From Planctomycetota bacterium (GTDB taxonomy: Bacteria > Planctomycetota > Phycisphaerae > Phycisphaerales > UBA1924), in the NCBI GenBank assembly GCA_963204725.1, contig CAUJHH010000030.1, positions 1 through 51,686 of the forward strand: a stretch of 51,686 nucleotides of DNA, given 5' to 3'. Made by a program: the position numbers and the translations under genes. The notes beneath the pieces were generated by a model. The model was not told the origin of the DNA and did no database searches. It saw only the letters and a list, made by a program, of their open reading frames with translations. Of this stretch, positions 27,078 to 35,471 are shown one piece after another; the stretch's first letter is position 1; the number at the start of each line of letters is the position of its first letter.

Positions 27078-28415
27078 TCACGCCTTGCCTCCCGCCTGAA
27101 TGCGCTGCGCCTTCTTGCCCGTGAACGCCTCCCACCTCGCAACGATGACGTCGCAGTAGGGCATATCGAGTTCCATCAGGAACGCCCTCCGCCCCGCCTG
27201 CTCGGCCGCGATCAGGGTGCTTCCCGATCCTCCGAAGAGGTCCAGCACGTTCTCGCCCGACTGCGACGAGTACTCCATCGCGCGCTTCGCCAACTCGACA
27301 GGTTTTTCAGTAATGTGGCACATATTTTGTGGGTTCACCTTCTTGACCTGCCACACGTCGGGCACGTTGTTGGGCCCGTAGTAGCGGTGCGCAGCCCCCT
27401 CCTTCCAGCCGTAGAAGCACCACTCGTGGTCGCCCATGAAGTCCTTGCGCGTCAGGACCGGGTGCATCTTGTGCCAGATCACGGCCTGCGAGAAGTACAG
27501 CCCGTGCCGCTTCAACACCGGCGGGTAGTTCCCGCAGTTGGCGTAGCCGCCCCAGATGTAGAACCCGCCGCCGGGCCTCAGCACTCGTGCGATGTTGCCG
27601 AACCACGCGTCTAATAGCCGGTCGAACTCGTCGTCGGAAACGAAGTCGTTGGCGAGTGGCCGGTCCCTCGCCCGCATCTGCTTCGTGGTGCCCTTAGCCT
27701 TGCCGGGATCGCGCTCGACATCGAACTTCTGGTGGTGCGTCTGCTCGCCTTTGCGTCCCTTGGGCTGCGTCGCGCTGAAGGATGACAGCCCTGCCGCGAT
27801 CGCGTTGTTCGAGCGCGGCTCGACCTTAACGTTGTAGGGGGGGTCACAACAGGCCAAGTGGATCACCGCGCCGGCCAGCAGTCGATCAAGGTCCGCGACG
27901 CTTCCGCTGTCGCCGCACAGCAGCCGGTGGTTGCCGAGGAGCCACAGGTCGCCCGGCTTCGTCTTGGCCTTGGCCGGGGGCGCAGGGATGTCGTCGGGGT
28001 CGGTGGCTCCCTCCTCGAGTCCAGGCTCCAGCAGCTTCGCGATCTCGGCGGCGGTGAAGCCCAGCCCGCCGAGGTCGATGTCGAGCGCCTTCAGCTCGCC
28101 GAGTTCCACGGCCAGAAGCGGATCGTCCCACTGGGCGATCAGGGCCGTGCGGTTGTCCGCCAGTCGGTACGCCTTCGCCTTCTCCGGCGTCAGGTCGGTC
28201 GCCACGTGCACGGGCACCTTGGCCAAACCGAGGGCTTTGGCGGCTTTCCAGCGCGTGTGCCCGACGACGATCACCCCGTGCTTGTCGACCACGATGGGTT
28301 GGCGGAACCCGTATTCCTGGATCGAGCGCGAGACGGCGTCCACCGCCTGGTCGTTCTTCCGGGGGTTCTTCTCGTACGGCCTGATGCTGTCCACGGGCTT
28401 GAGTTCGACTTTCAC
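27078..28415 (-). CDS. ParB-like nuclease domain fused to DNA methyltransferase
   Basis: A 445-residue protein starting at GTG 28415 with GAGGAG 8 nt upstream. Residues 1-120 are a ParB/Srx-like domain (SIRPYEKNPRKNDQAVDAVS, VVVGHTRWKAAKALG). Residues 160-440 are a beta-class methyltransferase, with catalytic DPPYNVKV before the AdoMet motif LDLFGGSGSTLIAAEQAGR. DPPY indicates N6-adenine or N4-cytosine methylation. Such fusions are common in phages and integrative elements, where they protect element DNA or mark it. The gene is convergent with the HARE-HTH operon and probably forms a transcription unit of its own. Confidence 0.92.
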   Translation of the reverse strand: MKVELKPVDSIRPYEKNPRKNDQAVDAVSRSIQEYGFRQPIVVDKHGVIVVGHTRWKAAKALGLAKVPVHVATDLTPEKAKAYRLADNRTALIAQWDDPLLAVELGELKALDIDLGGLGFTAAEIAKLLEPGLEEGATDPDDIPAPPAKAKTKPGDLWLLGNHRLLCGDSGSVADLDRLLAGAVIHLACCDPPYNVKVEPRSNNAIAAGLSSFSATQPKGRKGEQTHHQKFDVERDPGKAKGTTKQMRARDRPLANDFVSDDEFDRLLDAWFGNIARVLRPGGGFYIWGGYANCGNYPPVLKRHGLYFSQAVIWHKMHPVLTRKDFMGDHEWCFYGWKEGAAHRYYGPNNVPDVWQVKKVNPQNMCHITEKPVELAKRAMEYSSQSGENVLDLFGGSGSTLIAAEQAGRRAFLMELDMPYCDVIVARWEAFTGKKAQRIQAGGKA

Positions 28416-28468
28416 TGCAACGCTCCTCGCGACGACGCGCTCCGCGTCGCCGTGTATGTGTGTACGTC

Positions 28469-28575
28469 GTGTATGTCCGGATGAAGCCTCTTCACATTGA
28501 TCTACCTCTCATTCACTTCTCATCCCTCCTTCTTCTCTCTACGCGCTATTGAAGAAGTACTCAAAGGACATACAC
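28469..28575. repeat. 10-bp inverted repeat flanking a pyrimidine tract
   Basis: GTGTATGTCC at 28469-28478 and its exact complement GGACATACAC at 28566-28575 lie 87 nt apart. The sequence between them has a strongly pyrimidine-rich plus strand (about 28499-28541). The whole 190-nt gap between the methyltransferase and primase genes holds nothing else. It may be an operator or the element's replication origin next to its primase gene. Confidence 0.4.
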
Positions 28576-28607
28576 CACATGCACCGTGCACTCGGGTCGG
28601 AGGGTCC

Positions 28608-31076
28608 TCACGTTGTCGCGCGTCGCTGAACGACCCAGTGTGTGCCGGAGGATTGCCGGGGACCGTCCGTGTGCACAAGAGCCAGGCCATCGATCCACCG
28701 GTCCCTGGCCCCGCGAAACAACGTCCCGACCCGGCGAGGATCGGGAGGCTCCGCGGGAGATGCGCCGGTGACCGCCTCTAATGCGGCGCGCAGTTCGTCC
28801 GCAGACGCTCCCTCCAGCCTTGAGCCAGGATCCGCATAGAGCGATTTCAGAAGGTCCGCCACGAGGAACGGTCGCCCATCCGGCATGTGTGCGATCAGCG
28901 CGTGGAGCAGCGTCCGCAAGCCATCCTGCCGTGAACTCGCGCCGGACGCGAGTCGTCGCCGAGTTTGAACGGGGTCAGGCAGTCCCGCCCACACAAGGCT
29001 TGCGCGAACGAGTTCGGACCAGGTCTCGAATGAACCGAATCGCTCGAGAAGCTGTGGCGGGCGTCCGGCGCGCATGTACCCCGCGAGGATTGTGATCGCT
29101 GCGATGTAGAGTTCGCATTGACGGTCGCGAACGTGCTGGATGAAGTTGTCGATCCGAAAGCCTCCTCGTTCCTCGGGGCGATCGAGGACGGACTTCAACC
29201 GAATGGGAAGCACTCGCCGCGGCATGTCGCCGACGATGTCGGTGTTGTTCCCCGTGGCGAACCAGGTGGCTCGCAGAGGGAGAACGACCGTGCTGTTGGT
29301 GTGGACGCGCCGATCCTGCCACTCGAGAGCCGTGACCGCTCGGTCCAAGGCGTCGTTACCAATCTCTCCAGCCAGATTGTCAAACAACACCATTGCGTCG
29401 CCCGCGATGGCGATCGACGTGATGAGCTTTTGGAGTTCCCGCGGGTTGGGCGAGTAGGCGCTCGCCGCTATCGGCCGCCCGAGGGCAATCTCGGCAACGT
29501 ACTGGGCGAGCAGGCTCTTTCCAACCCCCGGCGCGTTGGCGTCAATGAGGAAGAGGGGTGCGGGACCGTCAAAGGCGGAACGCCCGACAACGGTCAAAAG
29601 TCCGGCCAGCATGGCCGATCGGTCCGCCGCGGTCTCAAATGGAAATTCCTCGAGCGGTTCAAGGAGTGACCTTGCGGCTTCGTTCGCTTCCGAAGCCGAG
29701 ATCCTCTCGGGAACTCGGGGGAATGTTTGAGCGGCTCCATGAGTCCACACGGTCCGTGTGACGTCGTCGTAGCCGGGTGCGGCCAAAATGGAACCGTTCG
29801 GACGAAGGACCGGAGCGTGGACTATTCCGGACAATGCTCGGATGCCGGGCCACTCGTGCCTGGCGTGCAGCGCTCGGACCACCTCACGGTGTGGCCGTGC
29901 CATCGTCGATTTGCCGCCGCGGCCTTGTCGTTGAAGACTCACACACCGTGTGATCCGCGCTCGAAGCGTCGGCTCCGAGACCTCAGCGATGATGGGGCGT
30001 CCATCGATCTCGACAATCTGCACGAGCTTCCCGCCCCGCACGTAGAGGTCTGGCTCGTTCGCGAGGTGGACGACGATTTCGTCGGCGACCCGATACTCGT
30101 CCGTTCCGTCCTGGACGATGGGTAGCGGCTTGCCGTCGCTCCCGATCCGCGATGGCGTGTCATCGCCGAAGAACTCACCCTTGCCGACAAGCGCCCTGTC
30201 GATGGTCATGCGGCGGTACTCCTCGCGTTCCCACTTGTCCCGATAGAGTGCTGAACCCCGGAAGAGACGGTCGATTCGCTCAGGCTCGCTGCCGGTGTAG
30301 AACGCGAGCATGTTGCACAGCGCGAGGTCGGCGCTGCTCTCGTCATCCCCGTACCTGCTGAGGTCACCGTCGTCATAGAGACGGCGGAACTTCTCGCCGT
30401 TGCGAGCGTTGCGGGCCTTGTCGAGCAGCGCCCGGTCGTCGCCGGCGACTCCTTGTCCGCTCACCGGCCGGGCCGCCCGCTCGGGTCGTGGAGGCCAGAG
30501 CTCAGCGCAGCGATCGTCGAGTTCGATCTGCCGCTCCTGGGGCGTCTCCGGGGTGCCGGCGACCCGTCGTCCAGTCATGGCGATGAACCGCTTGTGCTCA
30601 TAAATCTCGATCTGTGCGATGCCTTCCAGCCGCTTGGACTTGCAGCGCGAGCCCTCGGGCTTCCGTCCCCGCAGGAGCAGGTGCAGGCCCGTCCCGGATG
30701 GGGAAACCTCCGTGTAGGTCTCGAAGGTCTCGACGAGGTCACGAGCAGCCGGACTGAATGCGCCGGAGGCGTCCAAGCACCCGTCCAGATCGATGGCGAC
30801 AAGGTCGTCGTCCGCGACCAGTGCCAGCATCAGGCCAGCCCACTCGGAGTGGCTCTCCAAGGCCGCAGTCGCGTCGTCGAACGTCGCCCATGTGGAAGCG
30901 GCGTTGCTCATTGCCTTCCCGGCCGTGCGCGGGTTGACGGGGATCTTCTTGGGCTTCCCGCCATCCGGATCGGGCTCGAGGCGCCAGCAGACCCAACGCG
31001 GCAGGGCGCGCAGTTCGAACGGGATGGCCACCAAGGCCCCCCGAGGGTCGAACGAGGATGGCTCGTCCGACCCCAT
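28608..31076 (-). CDS. Element replication primase/AAA ATPase
   Basis: About 822 residues. I take ATG 31076 (TGATG overlap with the upstream stop); a GTG 3 nt earlier is equally possible. The N-terminus is a primase/polymerase-like module (LPRWVCWRLEPDPDG, LVAIDLDGCLDASG, EVSPSGTGLHLLLRG), the AEP-type pattern found in phage and plasmid replication proteins. The C-terminal half has a P-loop (DANAPGVGKSLLAQYVA) with ATGNN downstream, resembling a D5/DnaB-like helicase ATPase. It would prime and unwind the element's DNA. It is coupled to the DUF1580 gene ahead of it. Confidence 0.85.
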   Translation of the reverse strand: MGSDEPSSFDPRGALVAIPFELRALPRWVCWRLEPDPDGGKPKKIPVNPRTAGKAMSNAASTWATFDDATAALESHSEWAGLMLALVADDDLVAIDLDGCLDASGAFSPAARDLVETFETYTEVSPSGTGLHLLLRGRKPEGSRCKSKRLEGIAQIEIYEHKRFIAMTGRRVAGTPETPQERQIELDDRCAELWPPRPERAARPVSGQGVAGDDRALLDKARNARNGEKFRRLYDDGDLSRYGDDESSADLALCNMLAFYTGSEPERIDRLFRGSALYRDKWEREEYRRMTIDRALVGKGEFFGDDTPSRIGSDGKPLPIVQDGTDEYRVADEIVVHLANEPDLYVRGGKLVQIVEIDGRPIIAEVSEPTLRARITRCVSLQRQGRGGKSTMARPHREVVRALHARHEWPGIRALSGIVHAPVLRPNGSILAAPGYDDVTRTVWTHGAAQTFPRVPERISASEANEAARSLLEPLEEFPFETAADRSAMLAGLLTVVGRSAFDGPAPLFLIDANAPGVGKSLLAQYVAEIALGRPIAASAYSPNPRELQKLITSIAIAGDAMVLFDNLAGEIGNDALDRAVTALEWQDRRVHTNSTVVLPLRATWFATGNNTDIVGDMPRRVLPIRLKSVLDRPEERGGFRIDNFIQHVRDRQCELYIAAITILAGYMRAGRPPQLLERFGSFETWSELVRASLVWAGLPDPVQTRRRLASGASSRQDGLRTLLHALIAHMPDGRPFLVADLLKSLYADPGSRLEGASADELRAALEAVTGASPAEPPDPRRVGTLFRGARDRWIDGLALVHTDGPRQSSGTHWVVQRRATT

Positions 31077-31510
31077 CACAGTCCCTCGTGGTCTAGCTCT
31101 TGGCGAACCCGGGCGGCACGATCAGGATCCTCCGCCGCTCGACGCTGCTTCCGCTGGCGAGGCCGCTTCGGGGCGGCGAACTGCGCGGCGCGTGGCGGCG
31201 CTTGCTGCCCGTGGGCGATCTTGGCGTCGAAGTAGGCGGCGTCGGACTCGGCGAGTTGCCGAGTGAAGTCCGCTATCCACTCGCGCGAAGTGAAGATCTT
31301 CCCGCCGATCCGGATGTGCTGAAGCCGGACACGCACACCATTGCGACCGAGCACGCCTCGTCGGCACCACCGCCAGATGCAGTTCACGGAGGGGCGACCG
31401 GGTAGATACGCGGCGGCCTCGGAAAGGGTCAGCCACTCTTCTCTTGACTTGGGAAGGGCCTCGGCGTTACCGGGGCATATCGCTGGCAATGGATTGCAAT
31501 GCGTTTGCAT
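31076..31510 (-). CDS. DUF1580-like excisionase/HTH protein
   Basis: The core EEWLTLSEAAAYLPGRP, then WRWCRRGV and IRIGGKIFTSREWIADF, matches the planctomycete DUF1580 family, which is a MerR/excisionase-like winged helix. I take ATG 31510; a GTG at 31555 is also in frame. The C-terminal part is a basic Arg/Gln/Ala tail. Its position next to the primase and one gene from the integrase suggests an Xis or regulator of the element. An inverted repeat at 31495-31527 covers its start codon, consistent with autoregulation. Confidence 0.8.
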   Translation of the reverse strand: MQTHCNPLPAICPGNAEALPKSREEWLTLSEAAAYLPGRPSVNCIWRWCRRGVLGRNGVRVRLQHIRIGGKIFTSREWIADFTRQLAESDAAYFDAKIAHGQQAPPRAAQFAAPKRPRQRKQRRAAEDPDRAARVRQELDHEGL

Positions 31511-31527
31511 GATTGCAGAGCATTGCA
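31495..31527. promoter_or_regulatory. Inverted repeat over the DUF1580 gene start
   Basis: TGCAATGC (31495-31502) and GCATTGCA (31520-31527) are exact complements 17 nt apart, with a further GATTGCA between them. The repeat straddles the ATG at 31508-31510. It may be an operator or an Xis binding cluster; the arms are short, so the call is tentative. Confidence 0.35.
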
Positions 31528-31573
31528 GCCTTCCAGGTCCGGCCAAGTGGCGCACAAACGCCGCGAATGTGCG

Positions 31574-32500
31574 CTACTTCGTGTTCCAGCGACTTGGGTC
31601 TGCCCGGGGGTGCGAACGATCGAGGTAGTATCCTTTCGCGGGCTGATTGCGAACACCATAGCTCGCGACGAGGGGTTTCATTGTGATGCCCAAGACGTTT
31701 GTAGAGAAATGCGGGTCTGTTGGCTTGACTGCGTCGACGATGTGCTTTCCCAGCATCCGCCCATTCTCGGGAAGGGCACGGAGGACATTAAGGATGCCTA
31801 CTTGGCGAGGGGTGAGTAGGGGTCCCGGACCAGAGAGTTCCCTGAACTCGACGAGTGTGACAGCGTGAGCGTCCTCTAGAAAGGGCGCAAGTCCACCTAA
31901 TGCGTCCGGAATGCCTCCATGATTTCCAAGCACACTGTGGGCAAGCCCTAGCCGAAATGGGTGTCCGTCAACGAGCACTTTGATACCGACTGCTGCTTCG
32001 CGCGTGCGCGCAATGGCTGCTCGCACTCGCGTTGTCCACAGCACACCTGGTGGCATTCCTTTCACATCAAAGTGCGGGGCAATGCCGGAGATTCGAGAAT
32101 CCAGGTCTGCCAGCTGATTCTCAAGCTGATCCTGGACTGGAAAGACGTTCAGTTCGATGTCTCGCCAAAGCGGTTCGTACGCGCTCACGAGCAATTGATC
32201 CGCTTCAACCGACTGAACGGGCCCGCGACTTTCAGCCTGACTCCAAGAAACCTCATACTTTTCAGTGGCGCGGGCAAGGTCCGGCTGTAAGCGGCGGATA
32301 GCTTTATAGAGGCCATCTGCGGTCACAATGGCCAGGTATAGGTCGTGAGCGAAGGTCGCCACTGGAAGCCCCCGATGCTTGCCTTGCGCTGCGATGGTCC
32401 ACAGCGATGGCTCCGATGCTGGCACGACGTGTGGCGCATTCGCTCCGCCAACCTCATCGGCTTTGGCAGCTGTGCGACCACGCCCGAGTGCTTTCTTCAT
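31574..32500 (-). CDS. Unknown 308-residue protein with winged-helix-like C-terminus
   Basis: The N-terminus has a disordered basic tail, followed by a helical region (FAHDLYLAIVTADGLYKAIR, DQLENQLADLDSRISG). The last ~70 residues (LLTPRQVGILNVLRALPENG, then HIVDAVKPT and NVLGITMKPLVASYGV, ending GYYL) look like a winged helix that would bind DNA. I do not recognise a family. It lies between the integrase (34 nt away) and the DUF1580 gene, so it is probably an element regulator. No membrane segment is seen. Confidence 0.65.
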   Translation of the reverse strand: MKKALGRGRTAAKADEVGGANAPHVVPASEPSLWTIAAQGKHRGLPVATFAHDLYLAIVTADGLYKAIRRLQPDLARATEKYEVSWSQAESRGPVQSVEADQLLVSAYEPLWRDIELNVFPVQDQLENQLADLDSRISGIAPHFDVKGMPPGVLWTTRVRAAIARTREAAVGIKVLVDGHPFRLGLAHSVLGNHGGIPDALGGLAPFLEDAHAVTLVEFRELSGPGPLLTPRQVGILNVLRALPENGRMLGKHIVDAVKPTDPHFSTNVLGITMKPLVASYGVRNQPAKGYYLDRSHPRADPSRWNTK

Positions 32501-32533
32501 GCGATATCTCCGTGAAGTTCGTCCGGCCTCTGC

Positions 32534-34048
32534 TTACCCAATCTTTCTTACAACCTCCAGCACCTTTCGCTCGTCCCGTTCCGCATACACCCGGTCCGTC
32601 AGCGTCGCCGACGCGTGGCCCAGGACCAGCGCCGACGCCTCGAGCCCGAACTCGGCCCGGATCTCCGTCGCGGCAAGGTGCCGGAGTTGGTGCGGATGCC
32701 ACCGATTGGCCTTCCGCCACGCTTCGAGTTGAGACCGTTGCTCAGGCGACAGGCGCGCCAGGAACCCAACCTCGCCCTCAAGCCGACCCGGCTCGATCTC
32801 CCGGCGGCAGAGCGGTGCGGGGGCCGGGAAGGCCAGATCGCACCCGCGCTCGATGGCCCGCCTGTACGACGCCGTCGTGTAGTGATCCCCCGGCAGATGG
32901 GCCGGATCCTCGATCACCCCCGATCCCACCGTGTTCCCGCACGAGAGCGGCGTGCGTCTCGCGGCTGTCAACTTCGCCCGGCGCTCCGCCTCGGCGTCCG
33001 ACGGGCTGAAGAGGTACGCGTCCAGCGGCCGCTCCGACATGAACGTCGCGAGGATCTCCTGCGCCCGCGGCCCGAAGTACAGCGCCCTGTCCTTCTCGCG
33101 ATAGGCGTTCTTGTGTTCTTTCGGCCGGTACGTCCACACGCCCGACCGCGACGACGTGTCGATGTCGCGGGCGCGGAGCCGGAGCAACTCGCCGGGCCGT
33201 GCCCCGGTCAACACCTGAAGGTCGATCAGCGCCGCGACCTGCCTGCTCAGGAACGGGCGCACGGCGTCCACCATCTCGCGCGGCACCGGCTTCACCGGCT
33301 CGTGGTCCACGGCCAGCGACCGCCCGCGCTTGAGCGGCGGCAGGGTCTGCAGGGCGTGGTAGATCCCTGTGTCGATCAGCTCGCGCGACGCCGCCCACCG
33401 GAACATCCGCTGGATGTTGCCGACTCGGGTGTTCACGGTCTTGCGGGCCCACGGGTGACGTGGCCGGTTCCCTTCGGGCTTCCCGTGGATCATGGACTCG
33501 CGGACGATCCGGAGGGCGTTGGGGCCGAACGCCGCGGCGGGACTGGATCCGTACAACTCGCGCACCACCCGGAGCGCGACCTTGATCGAGTACAGGGACG
33601 ACGCGCCGTAGTACCCCTTGGCGAAGACCCAGTAGTTGTGAATCACATCGTTCACGGTGAGCCCGCTCGAACGCGCGACTCCTCCAGCAGGAGTGATGAG
33701 GTCGGGAGTTCGAATGGCACCATCGTGCCCATCGGCACTCCCGGACGCCGCGCGGCGCGCAGGAGGTGGGGGAGAGACGCGAGGCCCGGCATCGATCAGC
33801 CGCGTGTCCGGGAAGCGCCGGCCGCTCGACTCCCACTCGGCCAGCACCCGGTGGTAAGCCTCTTTGCTTTCAGGAGTTCCGTGCGGGCCCAGCCAGTAGT
33901 CGCGGCGTTTGCCCGTGGCCGAGTCGGTCAGGGTGACCAACGCATGGGCGTAACCGGCTCTCGACCTATAAGAAGGAACCCGTGCCTGTTTCGTCGCCTT
34001 CGCCGTCGCCATCGGTGCCTCCAGCGCGGTGTCAGCGCGGTGTGACAC
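32534..34048 (-). CDS. Tyrosine integrase of the integrative element
   Basis: A 504-residue integrase. The core-binding domain lies at about residues 115-240 (LTVNDVIHNYWVFAKGYYGA ... VGNIQRMFRWAASRELI). The catalytic domain has Arg in LTGARPGELLRLRARDI, Lys in YRPKEHKNAYREKDR, His/Arg in HPHQLRHLAATEIRAEFG, the second His in LGHASATLTDRVY and Tyr in the same segment. The N-terminus starts with a Lys-rich strand (RVPSYRSRAGYAHALVTLTD) typical of planctomycete integrases. It is transcribed away from the tRNA-like att region at 34130. A long Pro/Arg linker separates the N-terminal part from the core. Confidence 0.93.
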   Translation of the reverse strand: MSHRADTALEAPMATAKATKQARVPSYRSRAGYAHALVTLTDSATGKRRDYWLGPHGTPESKEAYHRVLAEWESSGRRFPDTRLIDAGPRVSPPPPARRAASGSADGHDGAIRTPDLITPAGGVARSSGLTVNDVIHNYWVFAKGYYGASSLYSIKVALRVVRELYGSSPAAAFGPNALRIVRESMIHGKPEGNRPRHPWARKTVNTRVGNIQRMFRWAASRELIDTGIYHALQTLPPLKRGRSLAVDHEPVKPVPREMVDAVRPFLSRQVAALIDLQVLTGARPGELLRLRARDIDTSSRSGVWTYRPKEHKNAYREKDRALYFGPRAQEILATFMSERPLDAYLFSPSDAEAERRAKLTAARRTPLSCGNTVGSGVIEDPAHLPGDHYTTASYRRAIERGCDLAFPAPAPLCRREIEPGRLEGEVGFLARLSPEQRSQLEAWRKANRWHPHQLRHLAATEIRAEFGLEASALVLGHASATLTDRVYAERDERKVLEVVRKIG

Positions 34049-34129
34049 CGCGCTGAAATCCCGGTTCTGGCTGCACCGACATGCCTGTCGGGTATGCGCA
34101 ACTCGCGCATTCAGCGTGGGTTACAAGAA

Positions 34130-34160
34130 GTGGAGCGGACGTGAGTCGAACACGCGACCT
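34130..34160 (-). other. tRNA-like T-arm and acceptor 3' strand (possible att site)
   Basis: The minus strand reads GCGTG-TTCGACT-CACGT followed by CCGCTCCA, a good T-arm and acceptor 3' strand with discriminator. A 5' acceptor partner (GGAGCGG) is not found upstream. The adjacent 34161-34212 stretch folds only partly like D and anticodon arms (8-nt loop, extra bases). It is therefore a tRNA fragment or a degenerate tRNA, probably the core of an integrase attachment site. A tmRNA 3' end is a less likely alternative. Confidence 0.5.
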
Positions 34161-34224
34161 CATCATTGCGAACCCGAACGCAGTGCAAGCCAGAACCGCT
34201 AAACCACGCTAGAAACGACACTTC

Positions 34225-34270
34225 CGCTTTGCAACCGCTGCACGCTTTGCGCGCCTTTGTACCGCTTTGC
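34225..34270 (+). repeat. Short direct repeats, CGCTTTGC
   Basis: CGCTTTGC occurs at 34225-34232, 34243-34250 and 34263-34270, with a related CGCCTTTGT at 34252-34260. Copies recur every 9-18 nt. Their place beside the tRNA-like sequence and integrase gene suggests integrase arm-type or Xis binding sites. They are not CRISPR: the units are too short and the spacing is uneven. Confidence 0.45.
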
Positions 34271-34607
34271 GTAACGGAGCGCGGTTCACGCCGCGCAGCA
34301 TGACATGGAGCATGGAAGTGAAAGTGGGGGACTTGGGGCCGCGGTGCGTGCCGAGGTTGCCGCTCGACCGCGCTGCACCGCGCGGGCGTGAGTGCCCAAT
34401 GCGACGCGGTGTTGCGCTCTTGGCCCTCGGCCTTCGGCTTTGTATGTCGAACGGGTTCAATCTGCGCGGCTTGTCCATCATCTCGATCTGGATCGAAGCC
34501 ACGCACGCACAACGCGGCGCGATCATGTAGACTCGGTGCGCATGATTCAGGTTTGTTCATAGATCTCGGGCAGGTCGGTTTCTCGCAAGTATGTGGTGCC
34601 AAGATTG

Positions 34608-35387
34608 ATGACCACTGACACATCTCGTCCGGATGAGATTGCACCCCACAGCGTGATCCCCGGCTTTTACTCGGCACCGGAGGAGCGGCAGGGCCTGATC
34701 AACGGGCTCTTTGACGACGTCGCTCAGCACTACGACCGAATCGTGTCGTTGATGAGCCTGGGCACGGGCAGGAGCTATCGCAAGAGCGTGCTCAGAAGGA
34801 TCGGGGTGTGCCGTGGAGCCCGCGTTCTGGACGTGGCGTGCGGCACCGGCCTTGTCTCGGTGGCGGCGACGGAGCTTGTAGGCGCGAATGGCGAAGTAGT
34901 GGGCGTTGATCCGAGTGAGGGCATGCGCAGGGTTGCGGCCACGCGTCGGGGAGTTCGCGCGTGCGCGGGAACGGCCGACGACCTTCCTTTTCCGGATCAG
35001 AGCTTTGACTTCGTGGTCATGGGATACGCGCTTCGACACGTGGCCGATCTTGTGGCGGCATTCTCGGAGATGCGCAGGGTCCTGAAACCCGGGGGAAGCG
35101 TGATGATTCTCGAGGTCACGGCTCCGGAGCAGCGGATGGCCAGGTGGATGCTTCGATGCTACTTGAAAGGGGTTGTGCCGCCGGTCACGCTGCTGGTGAC
35201 GGGCAGCCGCCCGGCGATGCGGCTGATGGCGTATTACTGGGAAACCATCGCCGAGTGCGTACGCCCGGAGACGATCCTTCATGCGATGGAGTGTGCGGGC
35301 CTGGAGGGTCCGTCACGTCAGACGACAATGCGGATTTTCAACGAGTATTCGGCAAGGGCGCCCGGAGCGGGTTCGACCGGGCCCTGA
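34608..35387 (+). CDS. UbiE/MenG-like class I methyltransferase
   Basis: About 259 residues from ATG 34608. The AdoMet motif I is VLDVACGTGLVSVAATEL, followed by VVGVDPSEGMRR (motif II), TADDLPFPDQSFDFVV (motif III) and LKPGGSVMILEVTAPE. The N-terminal DVAQHYDRIVSLMSLGTGRS is the UbiE signature region. UbiE methylates demethylmenaquinone or a ubiquinone precursor. Since it borders an aryl-polyene locus, it might instead O- or C-methylate an aryl group. The sequence does not decide between these. It is the first gene of a forward trio. Confidence 0.85.
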   Translation: MTTDTSRPDEIAPHSVIPGFYSAPEERQGLINGLFDDVAQHYDRIVSLMSLGTGRSYRKSVLRRIGVCRGARVLDVACGTGLVSVAATELVGANGEVVGVDPSEGMRRVAATRRGVRACAGTADDLPFPDQSFDFVVMGYALRHVADLVAAFSEMRRVLKPGGSVMILEVTAPEQRMARWMLRCYLKGVVPPVTLLVTGSRPAMRLMAYYWETIAECVRPETILHAMECAGLEGPSRQTTMRIFNEYSARAPGAGSTGP

Positions 35388-35471
35388 GCGGGGTCGCGAT
35401 CGGACGAGAGCTTGGTCAAGGGAAGCCGATGTGGTACGCTGGAGGCGGGTGGCTATTTGAGGAGTTGTACC

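Larger units (their letters stand above)
34049..34607. other. Attachment/boundary region without a gene
   Basis: These 559 bases separate the integrase from the first gene of the pigment locus. They hold a tRNA-like 3' end (34130-34160) and short direct repeats (34225-34270). The rest is GC-rich with no ORF of coding quality. I regard this stretch as the element's right boundary. The exact junction cannot be placed without the partner att site. Confidence 0.5.

Noticed and set aside
25588..27135. 515-codon minus-strand frame
   Set aside because: It is antisense to the 25738 gene, HARE-HTH and the small acidic gene. The forward genes have ribosome sites and a known domain; the minus frame is Gly/Arg/Leu low complexity.
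34130..34212. Complete tRNA gene on the minus strand
   Set aside because: The T-arm is good, but no 5' acceptor partner exists, the anticodon loop would have 8 nt, and there are extra bases before the T-arm. I call only the 3' part.
34225..34270. CRISPR-like array
   Set aside because: Units are 8-9 nt and spacing 9-18 nt, far below CRISPR dimensions, and no cas genes are present.
34591..34608. Sigma-54-like site ahead of the methyltransferase
   Set aside because: TTGGCAC and TTGC occur on the minus strand but with 12 nt instead of 10 between GG and GC, and they point away from the gene.
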